The notes: generated from the sequence alone by a model not told the origin. Shown: positions 1-6,276, numbered from the stretch's first letter. The stretch is DNA of 15,756 nt from Rhodobacteraceae bacterium UBA6141 (GCA_002423245.1 DIVD01000005.1:1-15756); one strand, 5' to 3'. A program made the numbers and translations.

Positions 1-1197
1 GAGGCGAAGGCGATCTTCGACAAGTGGGATCTCGACTTCGCCGTGATCGGCGAGACCATCGCCGAGGACCGCTTCGTGATCCTCCACGGCAACGAGACGA
101 AGGCCGATCTGCCGCTGTCGAAACTCTCCTCCAGCGCGCCCGAATACGACCGCCCCTGGGTGGAAACCCCGCCGGCCGCGCCGCTGGGCGAGGTGCCGGC
201 GATCGGCGCGATCGCGGGCCTGCGCGCGCTGATCGGCAGCCCGAACCACGCGCACAAGGGCTGGGTCTGGGAGCAATACGACACGATGGTGATGGCCGAC
301 ACGGTGCGCCCCCCCGGCCTTGGCGCGGGGGTGGTGCGGGTGCATGGCACGGCCAAGGCGCTCGCCTTCACCAGCGACGTGACCCCGCGCTATGTGAAGG
401 CCAACCCGCATGAGGGCGGCAAGCAGGCGGTCGCGGAAGCCTATCGCAACCTGACCGCGGTGGGCGCGCTGCCGCTGGCGGCGACCGACAACCTGAACTT
501 CGGCAACCCGGAAAAGCCCGAGATCATGGGGCAACTGGTCGGCGCGATCCGCGGCATCGGCGAGGCGTGCCGGGCGCTCGAGCTGCCGATCGTGTCGGGC
601 AATGTGTCGCTGTATAATGAAACCGACGGCAGCGGCATCCTGCCGACCCCCACCATCGGCGCCGTCGGGTTGCTGGAGAGCCTGGACGAGATGATCGCGG
701 GCCTGCCGGCGGACGGCGACATCGCGCTGGTCATCGGCGGGGCGGGCAGCCATCTGGGCCAGTCGGCGCTGCTGGCGGAAGCCTTCGGCATCGAGCGCGG
801 CGACGCGCCGCATGTGGACCTTGCGGCCGAGCGCAGGCATGGCGAGTTCCTGCGCGCCAACCGCCAGCATGTGCGCGCCGCGACCGACCTGTCGGATGGC
901 GGGCTTGCGCTGGCGGCCTTCGAGCTGGCCGAGGGCGCGGGGCTGGGGGTGGTGCTGGACAGCGGCGATATCCCCGCGCTGTTCGGCGAGGATCAGGCGC
1001 GCTATCTGGTCGCCTGCGATGCGGGCGGCGCCGAGGCGCTGGCGGCGGCGGCGCAGGCGGCAGGGGTTCCGCTGGCGCGCGTCGGCCGTTTCGGCGGCGA
1101 CCGGGTGATGCTGGGGATGGAGATTGAGCCCTTGGCAGAGCTGTCGGCGCTCTACCGCAGCGCCTTTGCGGCGGCGGTGGTGAAGCCCGGCGCCTGA
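1..1197 (+). CDS. purL: Phosphoribosylformylglycinamidine synthase subunit PurL, C-terminal part (5' end outside window)
   Basis: PurL is the large subunit of FGAM synthase, which converts FGAR, glutamine-derived ammonia and ATP to FGAM in cytosolic de novo purine synthesis. The reading frame is already open at base 1 and gives 398 residues to the TGA at 1195-1197. Small-type bacterial PurL proteins are roughly 720-740 residues, so a little over half is present. Recognisable family segments are GTAKALAFTSDVTPRYV, the AIRS-like stretch TDNLNFGNPEKPEIMGQLV, VSGNVSLYNET, and late in the protein the ATDLSDGGLALAAFELAEG segment. This covers the end of the first AIRS module and the second one. It is followed on the same strand by bolA after 127 bp. 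The truncation is an effect of the window edge, since no break is seen inside the frame. Identification is from family motifs and is very secure. Confidence 0.97.
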   Translation, partial: EAKAIFDKWDLDFAVIGETIAEDRFVILHGNETKADLPLSKLSSSAPEYDRPWVETPPAAPLGEVPAIGAIAGLRALIGSPNHAHKGWVWEQYDTMVMADTVRPPGLGAGVVRVHGTAKALAFTSDVTPRYVKANPHEGGKQAVAEAYRNLTAVGALPLAATDNLNFGNPEKPEIMGQLVGAIRGIGEACRALELPIVSGNVSLYNETDGSGILPTPTIGAVGLLESLDEMIAGLPADGDIALVIGGAGSHLGQSALLAEAFGIERGDAPHVDLAAERRHGEFLRANRQHVRAATDLSDGGLALAAFELAEGAGLGVVLDSGDIPALFGEDQARYLVACDAGGAEALAAAAQAAGVPLARVGRFGGDRVMLGMEIEPLAELSALYRSAFAAAVVKPGA

Positions 1198-1229
1198 CGC
1201 GCGAAACCGGCCGCAGCGCCGCTGCACCC

Positions 1230-1258
1230 TTGCGGGACGGCACCCGCCGATCTACATC
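1230..1258 (+). promoter_or_regulatory. Possible promoter for bolA-grxD
   Basis: TTGCGG, a 17-bp spacer and TACATC lie between purL and bolA. The -35 resembles the TTGCGC boxes seen before lrp, purE and the acetyltransferase gene in this window. The -10 is mediocre, so bolA could equally be read through from purL. Confidence 0.3.
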
Positions 1259-1267
1259 TTGGGAAAT

Positions 1268-1296
1268 CCCCCCTGACAGGATCCCCCGGGGGGGGG
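1268..1296 (+). other. C-tract/G9-tract leader structure upstream of bolA
   Basis: A run of six C (1268-1273), a run of five C (1283-1287) and an uninterrupted run of nine G (1288-1296) lie just before the bolA ribosome-binding site (GGAAGGA, 1308-1314). In RNA the G run could pair with the C6 run. The adjacent C5/G5 forms a DNA palindrome. The G9 homopolymer is a slippage-prone tract. Any regulatory role is inference. Confidence 0.3.
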
Positions 1297-1324
1297 CGAG
1301 CCACCCCGGAAGGACCACCAGCCG

Positions 1325-1567
1325 ATGCCGATGGAAGCGCAGGATATCGAGAACCTCATCCGCGAGAGCTTTCCCGAGGCGAAGATCACGATCACCGACC
1401 TTGCCGGCGACGGCAATCACTGGGCCGCCGAAGTGATCGACGAATCGTTCCGCGGCCTGAACCGCGTGCAGCAGCAGCGCGCGGTCTATGCCTCGCTGAA
1501 GGGGCGGATGGATGGACCGAGCGGAGCGCTGCACGCGCTGGCGCTGACCACGAAGGCGCCGGACTGA
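1325..1567 (+). CDS. bolA: BolA/IbaG family protein
   Basis: This is an 80-residue BolA-type protein of the short class. BolA proteins pair with CGFS monothiol glutaredoxins to form [2Fe-2S]-bridged heterodimers used in iron sensing and cluster delivery. The sequence shows the family fold in order: an N-terminal helix (IENLIRESFPEA), a beta segment with GDGNHW at 29-33, the RGLNRVQQQRAVYASL helix, and the C-terminal LHALAL segment. His70 in that segment corresponds to the invariant cluster-ligand histidine. The start ATG at 1325 has GGAAGGA ending 10 bases upstream, whereas the second in-frame ATG at 1331 would be too far. The next gene, 63 bp downstream, is grxD, which fits the known protein partnership. 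A DNA-binding role has been proposed for some BolA proteins and cannot be judged here. Confidence 0.95.
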   Translation: MPMEAQDIENLIRESFPEAKITITDLAGDGNHWAAEVIDESFRGLNRVQQQRAVYASLKGRMDGPSGALHALALTTKAPD

Positions 1568-1630
1568 CCCCGGCGCGCCCTGCACTCACCGGACCGCCCG
1601 CCAGCGGCCCGAAACCAAGGAAGCCAAGCC

Positions 1631-2038
1631 ATGTCCGAGATCACCCAGCCCGAAGCCACGCAACCCGAAGCCACGCAATCGGGCGCACTCGACACGATCC
1701 GCCAGATCATCGCCAGCAAGGATGTGGTGCTGTTCATGAAGGGCACGAGGACGATGCCGCAATGCGGGTTCTCCAGCCGCGTGGCCGGGGTGCTGAACTA
1801 CATGGGCGTGGAGTTCCTCGATGTGAACGTGCTGGCCGATGCCGGCATCCGGCAGGGGATCAAGGACTTCTCGGACTGGCCGACGATCCCGCAGCTTTAC
1901 GTGCGGGGCGAATTTGTCGGCGGCTGCGACATCGTCACCGAGATGGCGCTGTCGGGCGAGCTGGACGCGCTGTTCGAACAGCATGGCATCGCCTATGACA
2001 AGGCGGCGGCAGAGAAGATCCGCGAAGCGAACGCCTGA
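1631..2038 (+). CDS. grxD: Monothiol glutaredoxin, Grx4 family (CGFS type)
   Basis: This is a 135-residue monothiol glutaredoxin. The active-site motif CGFS is at residues 45-48 within FMKGTRTMPQCGFSS. The glutathione-binding features WPTIPQ (83-88) and GGCD (97-100) follow. CGFS glutaredoxins bind a glutathione-coordinated [2Fe-2S] cluster, transfer clusters to client proteins and pair with BolA, encoded immediately upstream. The start ATG at 1631 has AAGGAAG seven bases upstream. The protein is somewhat longer than the usual 105-115 residues. The extra is an N-terminal, probably disordered, segment containing PEATQ twice in tandem, plus a short charged C-terminal tail (DKAAAEKIREANA). Being in the same orientation as bolA with a short gap suggests one transcript. 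Confidence 0.97.
   Translation: MSEITQPEATQPEATQSGALDTIRQIIASKDVVLFMKGTRTMPQCGFSSRVAGVLNYMGVEFLDVNVLADAGIRQGIKDFSDWPTIPQLYVRGEFVGGCDIVTEMALSGELDALFEQHGIAYDKAAAEKIREANA
1649..1678 (+). repeat. Exact 15-bp tandem duplication inside grxD
   Basis: The unit cccgaagccacgcaa occurs twice head to tail (1649-1663 and 1664-1678). It is in frame and encodes PEATQ-PEATQ in the N-terminal extension of the glutaredoxin. The two copies are identical at DNA level, so the duplication is recent or the tract is maintained by slippage. Confidence 0.9.
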
Positions 2039-2063
2039 CGCGGGTCTGCTGACGCGGGTTTGC
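2036..2063 (+). repeat. 14-bp tandem repeat containing the grxD stop codon
   Basis: tgacgcgggtctgc (2036-2049) is followed directly by tgacgcgggtttgc (2050-2063), 13 of 14 bases identical. The first copy begins with the TGA stop of grxD, so the duplication reproduces the stop-codon context downstream. Confidence 0.85.
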
Positions 2064-2122
2064 GGCAAGGATCGCGGGGGGCCCTGCCGGGATGGCGGAG
2101 CCTTTTGCGTCCTGAGCGGAGC

Positions 2123-2146
2123 CCGAGACTGAGCCCCAGACTGAGC
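2123..2146 (+). repeat. 12-bp tandem repeat in the grxD-zapA gap
   Basis: ccgagactgagc (2123-2134) is followed by cccagactgagc (2135-2146). A weaker related unit precedes them at 2111-2122. The gap between the convergent grxD and zapA ends (2039-2234) otherwise shows only GC-rich partial inverted repeats and no T-tract terminator on either strand. Confidence 0.7.
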
Positions 2147-2234
2147 GCGCGATGCCGGGGCGGCGGGGAAGCACCGTCATCGCGGGGCCGCCGCACCCTG
2201 GCGACGCCGGCAGCCGCGGGGCGGGAGCGCGGCG

Positions 2235-2639
2235 CTACGCGGGCCCCGCGTCTTCCCGCAGGCCCGCCTTTTCCTCGACCCGCTCGGCGAGGGACTCGGC
2301 GCGGGCGGCGATCTCGGCCAGCGTGTCCACCAGCGATTGCGGGATCACCGGCACCTCGACGCGCGGGGGGGTCGCCTGCAGCGCCGCCAGCGCCGCCTCG
2401 GCCGCCTGCGCGCGCTCCTCGGCGCTGCGGATCCGCTCTTCCATCGCGGCGGTGCGGTCGGCGAGCAGCAGCCCGGCCATCAGCAGCATCCGCGATTCCG
2501 GCATCCGGCCAAGCTGGCCGACAAGGCCTTGTGCCTCGGTGTCCAGCATCTGCGCGGCGCTGCGCAGGAAGTGTTCCTCGCCCTCGCGGCAGGCCACGTC
2601 GAATTCGCGCCCGCCGATGGTGATGCGCACTTCAGCCAT
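2235..2639 (-). CDS. zapA: Cell division protein ZapA
   Basis: This 134-residue protein fits ZapA, which bundles FtsZ protofilaments at the division ring. The N-terminal half carries the family pattern: MAEVRITIGGREFDVACREGEE, a short beta-rich head, then a helix with LRSAAQMLDTEA and MLLMAGLLLADR. A long helix at about 85-112 is followed by a Pro/Val linker and a second amphipathic helix (TLAEIAARAESLAERVEEKAG), giving the coiled-coil tail typical of alphaproteobacterial ZapA. Its ATG overlaps the end of the upstream coiled-coil gene by 8 bp (ATGGCTGA), so translation is probably coupled. Linkage to tkt on the other side is common in alphaproteobacteria. The call rests on the head-domain pattern and synteny. 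Confidence 0.9.
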   Translation of the reverse strand: MAEVRITIGGREFDVACREGEEHFLRSAAQMLDTEAQGLVGQLGRMPESRMLLMAGLLLADRTAAMEERIRSAEERAQAAEAALAALQATPPRVEVPVIPQSLVDTLAEIAARAESLAERVEEKAGLREDAGPA

Positions 2640-3186
2640 TGGTAGCCCCCGTGGTGTTCCCGGTGGCGCTTGCCGTGGCGCTTCCCGTGGCGACCGCCGT
2701 CAGCAGGGGTCTGATTTCGGCGAGGATCTCGTCCATCTCGGCGGCCTCCGAGGCGCGGGCGGCGCGCAGCGCCTCCAGTTCCGCCAGCATCGCCCTGTCG
2801 ATCAGCGCCGGATCGGGCAGGCCCGCCTCCATCGCCTCGCGCAGCGCCATGCCGGCCTCGGCCAGTTGCGCATTGGCGCGGCGCAGCCTGGCCGCATCCG
2901 ATCCGCCCGCCTCCAGCAGCGCGGTCAGCCTCGCGACCCGCCGTTCCAGCGCGCCGATGGTGCTGTCCTGCTTGTCCTTGAGCGCGCGCACCCGCTCGAC
3001 CAGTTGCGCATTGGCGGCGCGTTCCGACTCGAGCGCATCGCGCAGCGCCGCCCCCTCGGCGGGCTCGCCCGACTGGGCCGCAGCGGCAGCCGGGGCGGGC
3101 GCGGCCTGCGCCATCCTCTCGACGCGCTCGCCGATCCGGTCCAGCGCCGCGGCGATCCGCCGTTCATACTCCGCAATGTCGCTCAT
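2632..3186 (-). CDS. Coiled-coil protein of unknown function, co-encoded with ZapA
   Basis: The 184-residue product has no enzyme motif that I recognise. Residues about 1-30 form a charged amphipathic helix (MSDIAEYERRIAAALDRIGER). An Ala/Pro-rich linker follows (about 28-45), then a long heptad-like coiled coil rich in Leu, Ala, Arg and Glu (about 50-115). A second helical segment contains AEMDEILAEIRPLL, and the tail is a low-complexity Ala/Thr/Ser/Gly segment. No membrane segment or signal peptide is seen. The start at 3184-3186 is preceded on the minus strand by a GGGGAAGGG ribosome-binding site and a plausible distance. The frame stays open far upstream, antisense to tkt and beyond, but that part is a shadow. 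Position immediately before and overlapping zapA suggests a division-related or ZapA-associated protein, which is inference. It may correspond to the small coiled-coil family often found beside zapA in alphaproteobacteria. Confidence 0.85.
   Translation of the reverse strand: MSDIAEYERRIAAALDRIGERVERMAQAAPAPAAAAAQSGEPAEGAALRDALESERAANAQLVERVRALKDKQDSTIGALERRVARLTALLEAGGSDAARLRRANAQLAEAGMALREAMEAGLPDPALIDRAMLAELEALRAARASEAAEMDEILAEIRPLLTAVATGSATASATGNTTGATNG
2651..2698 (-). repeat. Four 12-bp imperfect tandem repeats in the tail of the coiled-coil gene
   Basis: Four 12-base units beginning gtgg on the plus strand (2651, 2663, 2675, 2687) encode a degenerate four-residue repeat of the form (G/A)SAT near the C-terminus of the coiled-coil protein. 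The two middle units differ by one base. Confidence 0.75.
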
Positions 3187-3297
3187 CCGCCCTTCCCCGT
3201 TCCGGGTGTCATTCGGTCCTGCCCGCCGCAGCCGGCGCCGCCAGAGCAGCGGCGAATCGGTCCTGCGACGCCTTCGGGCGATCCTAGCGCATTTGCC

Positions 3298-3317
3298 GGG
3301 GGCTTTTACCCCCTTTT
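3298..3317 (+). terminator. Short G5/C5 hairpin with T-run in the tkt leader region
   Basis: GGGGG (3298-3302), a six-base loop CTTTTA and CCCCC (3309-3313) are followed by TTTT (3314-3317). This has the form of an intrinsic terminator on the plus strand, but no plus-strand gene lies upstream except grxD more than 1.2 kb away. A UUCG-capped mini-hairpin (3269-3280) precedes it. It could block transcription running antisense to zapA or act as a leader element if tkt has a second, upstream promoter. Confidence 0.4.
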
Positions 3318-3352
3318 CCCGCCCGTTCCGCCGCTGCGGCGCCTGCCCGCGC

Positions 3353-3380
3353 TTGAACTCGGGGCGGGGGCTGCTATTGA
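3353..3380 (+). promoter_or_regulatory. Candidate sigma-70 promoter for tkt
   Basis: TTGAAC (3353-3358), a 16-bp spacer and TATTGA (3375-3380) lie 38 bp before the proposed tkt start. This would give a short leader of about 30 bases. It is a pattern match only. Confidence 0.45.
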
Positions 3381-3417
3381 ACGCGCGACGCTTTTTCCGC
3401 TGCCGAAGGATGCCGCC

Positions 3418-5436
3418 TTGGATATCGCCACGCTCCGCGCGACCCGCACCGACCACTGGATGAAGGCCGCCGCCCTGCGCGCGCTGGCGATGGATGCGGT
3501 GCAGGCCGCCGGTTCCGGCCATCCCGGCCTGCCGATGGGCATGGCCGATGTGGCGACGGTGCTGTTTGAAAGGCACCTGAAATTCGACGCCTCGGCGCCG
3601 AAATGGGCCGACCGCGACCGCTTCGTGCTGTCGGCGGGGCATGGCTCGATGCTGATCTACGGGCTGCTCTACCTGTGCGGCGATGCGCAGATCACGCTCG
3701 AGCAGATCAAGGCATTCCGGCAGTGGGGCGCGCTGACGGCGGGCCATCCCGAGAACTTCCTCGTGGAGGCGATCGAGACCACCACCGGCCCGCTGGGCCA
3801 GGGCCTCGCCACCGCCGTCGGCATGGCGATTGCGGAGCAGTCGCTGCAGGCGCGGTTCGGCAGCAAGATCGTCGATCACCGCACCTGGGTGCTCGCGGGC
3901 GACGGCTGCCTGATGGAGGGGATCAGCCAGGAGGCGATCGGCCTTGCGGGGATGCAGCAGCTCTCGAACCTGATCGTGCTGTGGGACAACAACGACATCA
4001 CCATCGACGGGCGGGTTTCGATGTCCGACCGCACCGACCAGCGCGCGCGCTTTGCCGCCTCGGGCTGGACGGTGCTGCACTGCGACGGGCACGACCCCGA
4101 CGACATCGACCGCGCGCTGACCGAGGCCAAGGCCGCGAAGGGCCCGGTGATGGTGGATTGCAAGACCATCATCGGTTTCGGCGCGCCGACCAAGGCCGAC
4201 AGCTACCAGGCCCACGGCTCGCCGCTGGGCGAGGCGGAAATCGCGGCAACGCGCGAGGTCTATGGCTGGCCGCATGGCCCCTTCGAGATCCCGTCCGACA
4301 TCCTCGCGGCCTGGCGGGCCATCGGCAGCCGCGGCGCCGCCGAACGCGCCGCCTGGGAGGAGCGGCTGGCCGCGCTGCCGGCCGCCCGGCGCGAGGAGTT
4401 CCTGCGCCAGATGGCCGGCGGCGTGCCGAGGAAACTCGCCGCCGCGATCCGCGCCTTCAAGAAGGCGCAGTCCGAGGCTGCCCCGAAGGTTGCCACCCGC
4501 AAGGCCAGCGAAATGGTGCTGGGGGCGGTGAACGAGGCCGTGCCCGAGACCATCGGCGGCTCGGCCGACCTGACCGGATCGAACCTGACCAGGACCGCCG
4601 ATCTGGGCGTGTTCGGCCCCGGCAACCGCAAGGGCCGCTATGTGCATTACGGCATCCGCGAGCATGGCATGGCGGCGGCGATGAACGGGCTGTGGCTGCA
4701 TGGCGGCGTGCGGCCCTATGGCGGCACTTTCCTGTGCTTCAGCGATTACGCGCGCGGGGCGATGCGGCTTTCGGCGCTGATGGGGGTGCCCGCGGTCTAT
4801 GTGATGACGCATGATTCCATCGGCCTGGGCGAGGATGGCCCGACGCATCAGCCGGTCGAGCATCTGGCGATCTGCCGGGCGACGCCGAACACCTGGACCT
4901 TCCGCCCCGCCGACATCATCGAGACGGCCGAGGCCTGGGAACTGGCGCTGAGCACGATGCACACGCCCTCGGTGCTGGCCCTCAGCCGGCAGAACCTGCC
5001 GACGCTGCGCAAATCGCACAGCAACCGCAACCTCACCGCGCAGGGCGGCTATGTGCTGGCCGAGGCGACGGGCAAGCGCCAGGCGATCCTGATGGCGAGC
5101 GGGTCGGAGGTGGAAATCGCCATGGCCGCCCGCGCCGCGCTGGAGGCCGAGGGCATCGGCACGCGCGTCGTGTCCATGCCCTGCATGGAGCTGTTCGCGG
5201 CGCAGGAGGAAGGCTATCGGCGCAAGGTGCTGCCCGCCGGCCCGGTCCGCGTGGCGGTGGAGGCCGCGGTGCGGATGCCCTGGGACCGCTTCTTGCTGGG
5301 CGAGCGCGGCAAGGAGGCGAAGGCCGGTTTCATCGGGATGGCGGGCTTCGGCGCCTCTGCCCCGGCAGAGCGGCTCTATGCCGAATTCGGGATCACCGCC
5401 GAGGCGGTGGCGGCGAAGGTGAAGGCGCTGCTGTAG
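3418..5436 (+). CDS. tkt: Transketolase
   Basis: Transketolase moves two-carbon units between sugar phosphates in the cytosolic pentose phosphate pathway (and the Calvin cycle where present), using thiamine diphosphate and a divalent metal. The 672-residue length is normal. Visible features are GHPGLPMGMAD with catalytic-site His35, the thiamine diphosphate motif starting GDG at 161-163 and ending Asn191-Asn192, the TTGPLGQG segment, GYG-domain sequences such as YGGTFLCFSDYARGAMR and THDSIGLGEDGPTHQPVE, and a C-terminal domain with ASGSEVEIA. The start is taken as TTG at 3418, because GAAGGA ends seven bases upstream and the resulting MDIATLRA matches how family members begin. The first ATG is at 3460, has no such site and would remove 14 residues. 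The open frame extends 1.2 kb further upstream, but that part is antisense to zapA and not transketolase. It converges on the Lrp-family gene with 20 bp between. Confidence 0.97.
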   Translation: MDIATLRATRTDHWMKAAALRALAMDAVQAAGSGHPGLPMGMADVATVLFERHLKFDASAPKWADRDRFVLSAGHGSMLIYGLLYLCGDAQITLEQIKAFRQWGALTAGHPENFLVEAIETTTGPLGQGLATAVGMAIAEQSLQARFGSKIVDHRTWVLAGDGCLMEGISQEAIGLAGMQQLSNLIVLWDNNDITIDGRVSMSDRTDQRARFAASGWTVLHCDGHDPDDIDRALTEAKAAKGPVMVDCKTIIGFGAPTKADSYQAHGSPLGEAEIAATREVYGWPHGPFEIPSDILAAWRAIGSRGAAERAAWEERLAALPAARREEFLRQMAGGVPRKLAAAIRAFKKAQSEAAPKVATRKASEMVLGAVNEAVPETIGGSADLTGSNLTRTADLGVFGPGNRKGRYVHYGIREHGMAAAMNGLWLHGGVRPYGGTFLCFSDYARGAMRLSALMGVPAVYVMTHDSIGLGEDGPTHQPVEHLAICRATPNTWTFRPADIIETAEAWELALSTMHTPSVLALSRQNLPTLRKSHSNRNLTAQGGYVLAEATGKRQAILMASGSEVEIAMAARAALEAEGIGTRVVSMPCMELFAAQEEGYRRKVLPAGPVRVAVEAAVRMPWDRFLLGERGKEAKAGFIGMAGFGASAPAERLYAEFGITAEAVAAKVKALL

Positions 5437-5458
5437 AGCCGCGGCCCGGCCGAGGCTC
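5436..5458. terminator. Inverted repeat spanning the convergent tkt and Lrp-family stop codons
   Basis: GAGCC (5436-5440) pairs with GGCTC (5454-5458), enclosing GC-rich sequence that can add further pairs. The arms include the last base of the tkt TAG and the first bases of the opposing stop codon. There is no T-run, so this is at best a weak bidirectional terminator. Confidence 0.35.
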
Positions 5459-5957
5459 AGGCCAGCCGCTTCACCCGGTCCTCCAGCACGTCGAACGGCA
5501 CGCCCGGTTCGTCCTTGGCGCAGCGGATCACGAGGCTGGTCTTCACGCTGGCCACGTTGTCGGCCGCCGTCAGCTCGCCGGTCAGGAAGGTCTGGAAGGT
5601 CGAGAGGTCGGGCGAGACGCATTTCAGGATGAAGTCGATCTCGCCGTTCAGCATGTGGCACTCTCGCACCAGCGGCCAGGCCCGGCAGCGCGCCTCGAAG
5701 GCCGAAAGGTCGGTTTCGGCCTGGCTGTGCAGGCGCACCATCGCGAAGACCGCCACCTCGAAGCCCAGCTCGCGCGGGTTCACGTCGGCATGGAAGCCGC
5801 GGATGAAGCCCGCCTCTTCCAAGGTGCGGACCCGGCGCAGGCAGGGCGGCGCCGAAATGCCGACGCGCCGCGCCAGTTCCACATTGGTCATGCGCCCGTC
5901 CGCCTGCAGCTCGGCAAGGATCTTGCGGTCGATCTCGTCGAGTCTGTGGCCGGCCAT
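5457..5957 (-). CDS. Lrp/AsnC family transcriptional regulator
   Basis: The 166-residue protein has the two Lrp/AsnC parts. An N-terminal winged helix-turn-helix (about 7-55) contains LDEIDRKILAELQADGRMTN and LARRVGISAPPCLRRVRTLEEAG, the recognition helix being around residues 34-44. A C-terminal RAM effector domain (about 65-150) follows, with ECHMLNGEIDFILKC. Such proteins form dimers to octamers, often sense an amino acid and bind phased DNA sites near their own and neighbouring genes. The start at 5955-5957 has AGAGGAA upstream on the minus strand. It is transcribed divergently from trxB across a 319-bp gap holding repeat structures, so control of itself and trxB is a reasonable guess. 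The ligand cannot be told from sequence. Confidence 0.95.
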   Translation of the reverse strand: MAGHRLDEIDRKILAELQADGRMTNVELARRVGISAPPCLRRVRTLEEAGFIRGFHADVNPRELGFEVAVFAMVRLHSQAETDLSAFEARCRAWPLVRECHMLNGEIDFILKCVSPDLSTFQTFLTGELTAADNVASVKTSLVIRCAKDEPGVPFDVLEDRVKRLA

Positions 5958-5984
5958 TGCGTTCCTCTTTCGGAATTTTGTCGT

Positions 5985-6013
5985 TACTTACCCCCGCGAC
6001 GGGACCGGCGCAA
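5985..6013 (-). promoter_or_regulatory. Candidate promoter for the Lrp/AsnC regulator gene
   Basis: On the minus strand TTGCGC (6013-6008) is separated by 17 bp from TAAGTA (5990-5985), which lies about 27 bp before the start codon. The same TTGCGC box occurs in candidate promoters of purE and the acetyltransferase gene. Confidence 0.4.
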
Positions 6014-6028
6014 TAATGTTTCACGAAA

Positions 6029-6056
6029 GCGCGGACTGCGGCGCGCGGACTGCGGC
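6029..6056 (+). repeat. Exact 14-bp tandem repeat
   Basis: gcgcggactgcggc occurs at 6029-6042 and again at 6043-6056 without mismatch, just upstream (on the minus strand) of the regulator gene's candidate -35 box. Confidence 0.85.
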
Positions 6057-6172
6057 GGCAGCGAGGAGGGCGAAGCCCCGCCAGCCGGGCCGGCGCGCCC
6101 TTCGGCGCCGCAGGAACAGGCCGCAGCGGCCGGCCCGCCCCGCGCCGCCGCCCGCCGCGGCAAGATCCGGGG

Positions 6173-6200
6173 TTTTCGCGCGCCGCCGGCGGCTCTATAT
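6173..6200 (+). promoter_or_regulatory. trxB: Candidate trxB promoter with palindrome in the spacer
   Basis: CTATAT (6195-6200) is a good alphaproteobacterial -10 element. The -35 (TTTTCG, 6173-6178, 16-bp spacer) is poor. Between them sits the perfect 12-bp palindrome GCCGCCGGCGGC (6182-6193), a typical position for a repressor or activator site. Transcription would begin near 6206-6208, exactly where the 30-bp repeats start. Confidence 0.4.
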
Positions 6201-6205
6201 CGGCC

Positions 6206-6265
6206 GGGACCGGGGTGCAAGGGCGCCTTGCATGAGGGACCGGGGTGCAAGGGCACCTTGCAGGA
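6206..6265 (+). repeat. Two tandem 30-bp palindromic repeats forming the trxB leader
   Basis: Copies at 6206-6235 and 6236-6265 match at 28 of 30 positions, followed by a further GGGAC. Each copy contains a perfect inverted repeat, TGCAAGG, three bases, CCTTGCA (6215-6231 and 6245-6261). The trxB Shine-Dalgarno (AGGAGGG, 6262-6268) starts one base after the second palindrome. The symmetry centres are 30 bp apart, about three helical turns. They could be protein-binding sites, RNA hairpins beside the ribosome-binding site, or both. Confidence 0.9.
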
Positions 6266-6276
6266 GGGACGCAGAC

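Larger units (their letters stand above)
5958..6276. other. Divergent regulatory region between Lrp-family gene and trxB
   Basis: This 319-bp gap holds no convincing gene. From left to right it contains the leader and a candidate promoter of the regulator gene (minus strand), an exact 14-bp tandem repeat, about 120 bp of very GC-rich sequence without clear signals, a 12-bp perfect palindrome next to a CTATAT box, and the two 30-bp palindromic repeats that lead into the trxB ribosome-binding site. Confidence 0.7.

Noticed and set aside
731..1585. 284-codon minus-strand frame over purL and bolA
   Set aside because: Arg/Pro-rich antisense shadow without any family pattern.
2152..3417. Upstream extension of the tkt frame
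   Set aside because: The added 422 codons are antisense to zapA and the coiled-coil gene, are Ser/Arg/Ala-rich and do not resemble transketolase. TTG 3418 has a proper ribosome-binding site.
6206..6265. CRISPR-like array
   Set aside because: Only two directly abutting copies without spacers, and no cas genes.
6232..6276. Alternative trxB start at ATG 6232 inside the repeat
   Set aside because: No ribosome-binding site, and the added residues (RDRGARAPC repeat) are just the 30-bp repeat read in frame.
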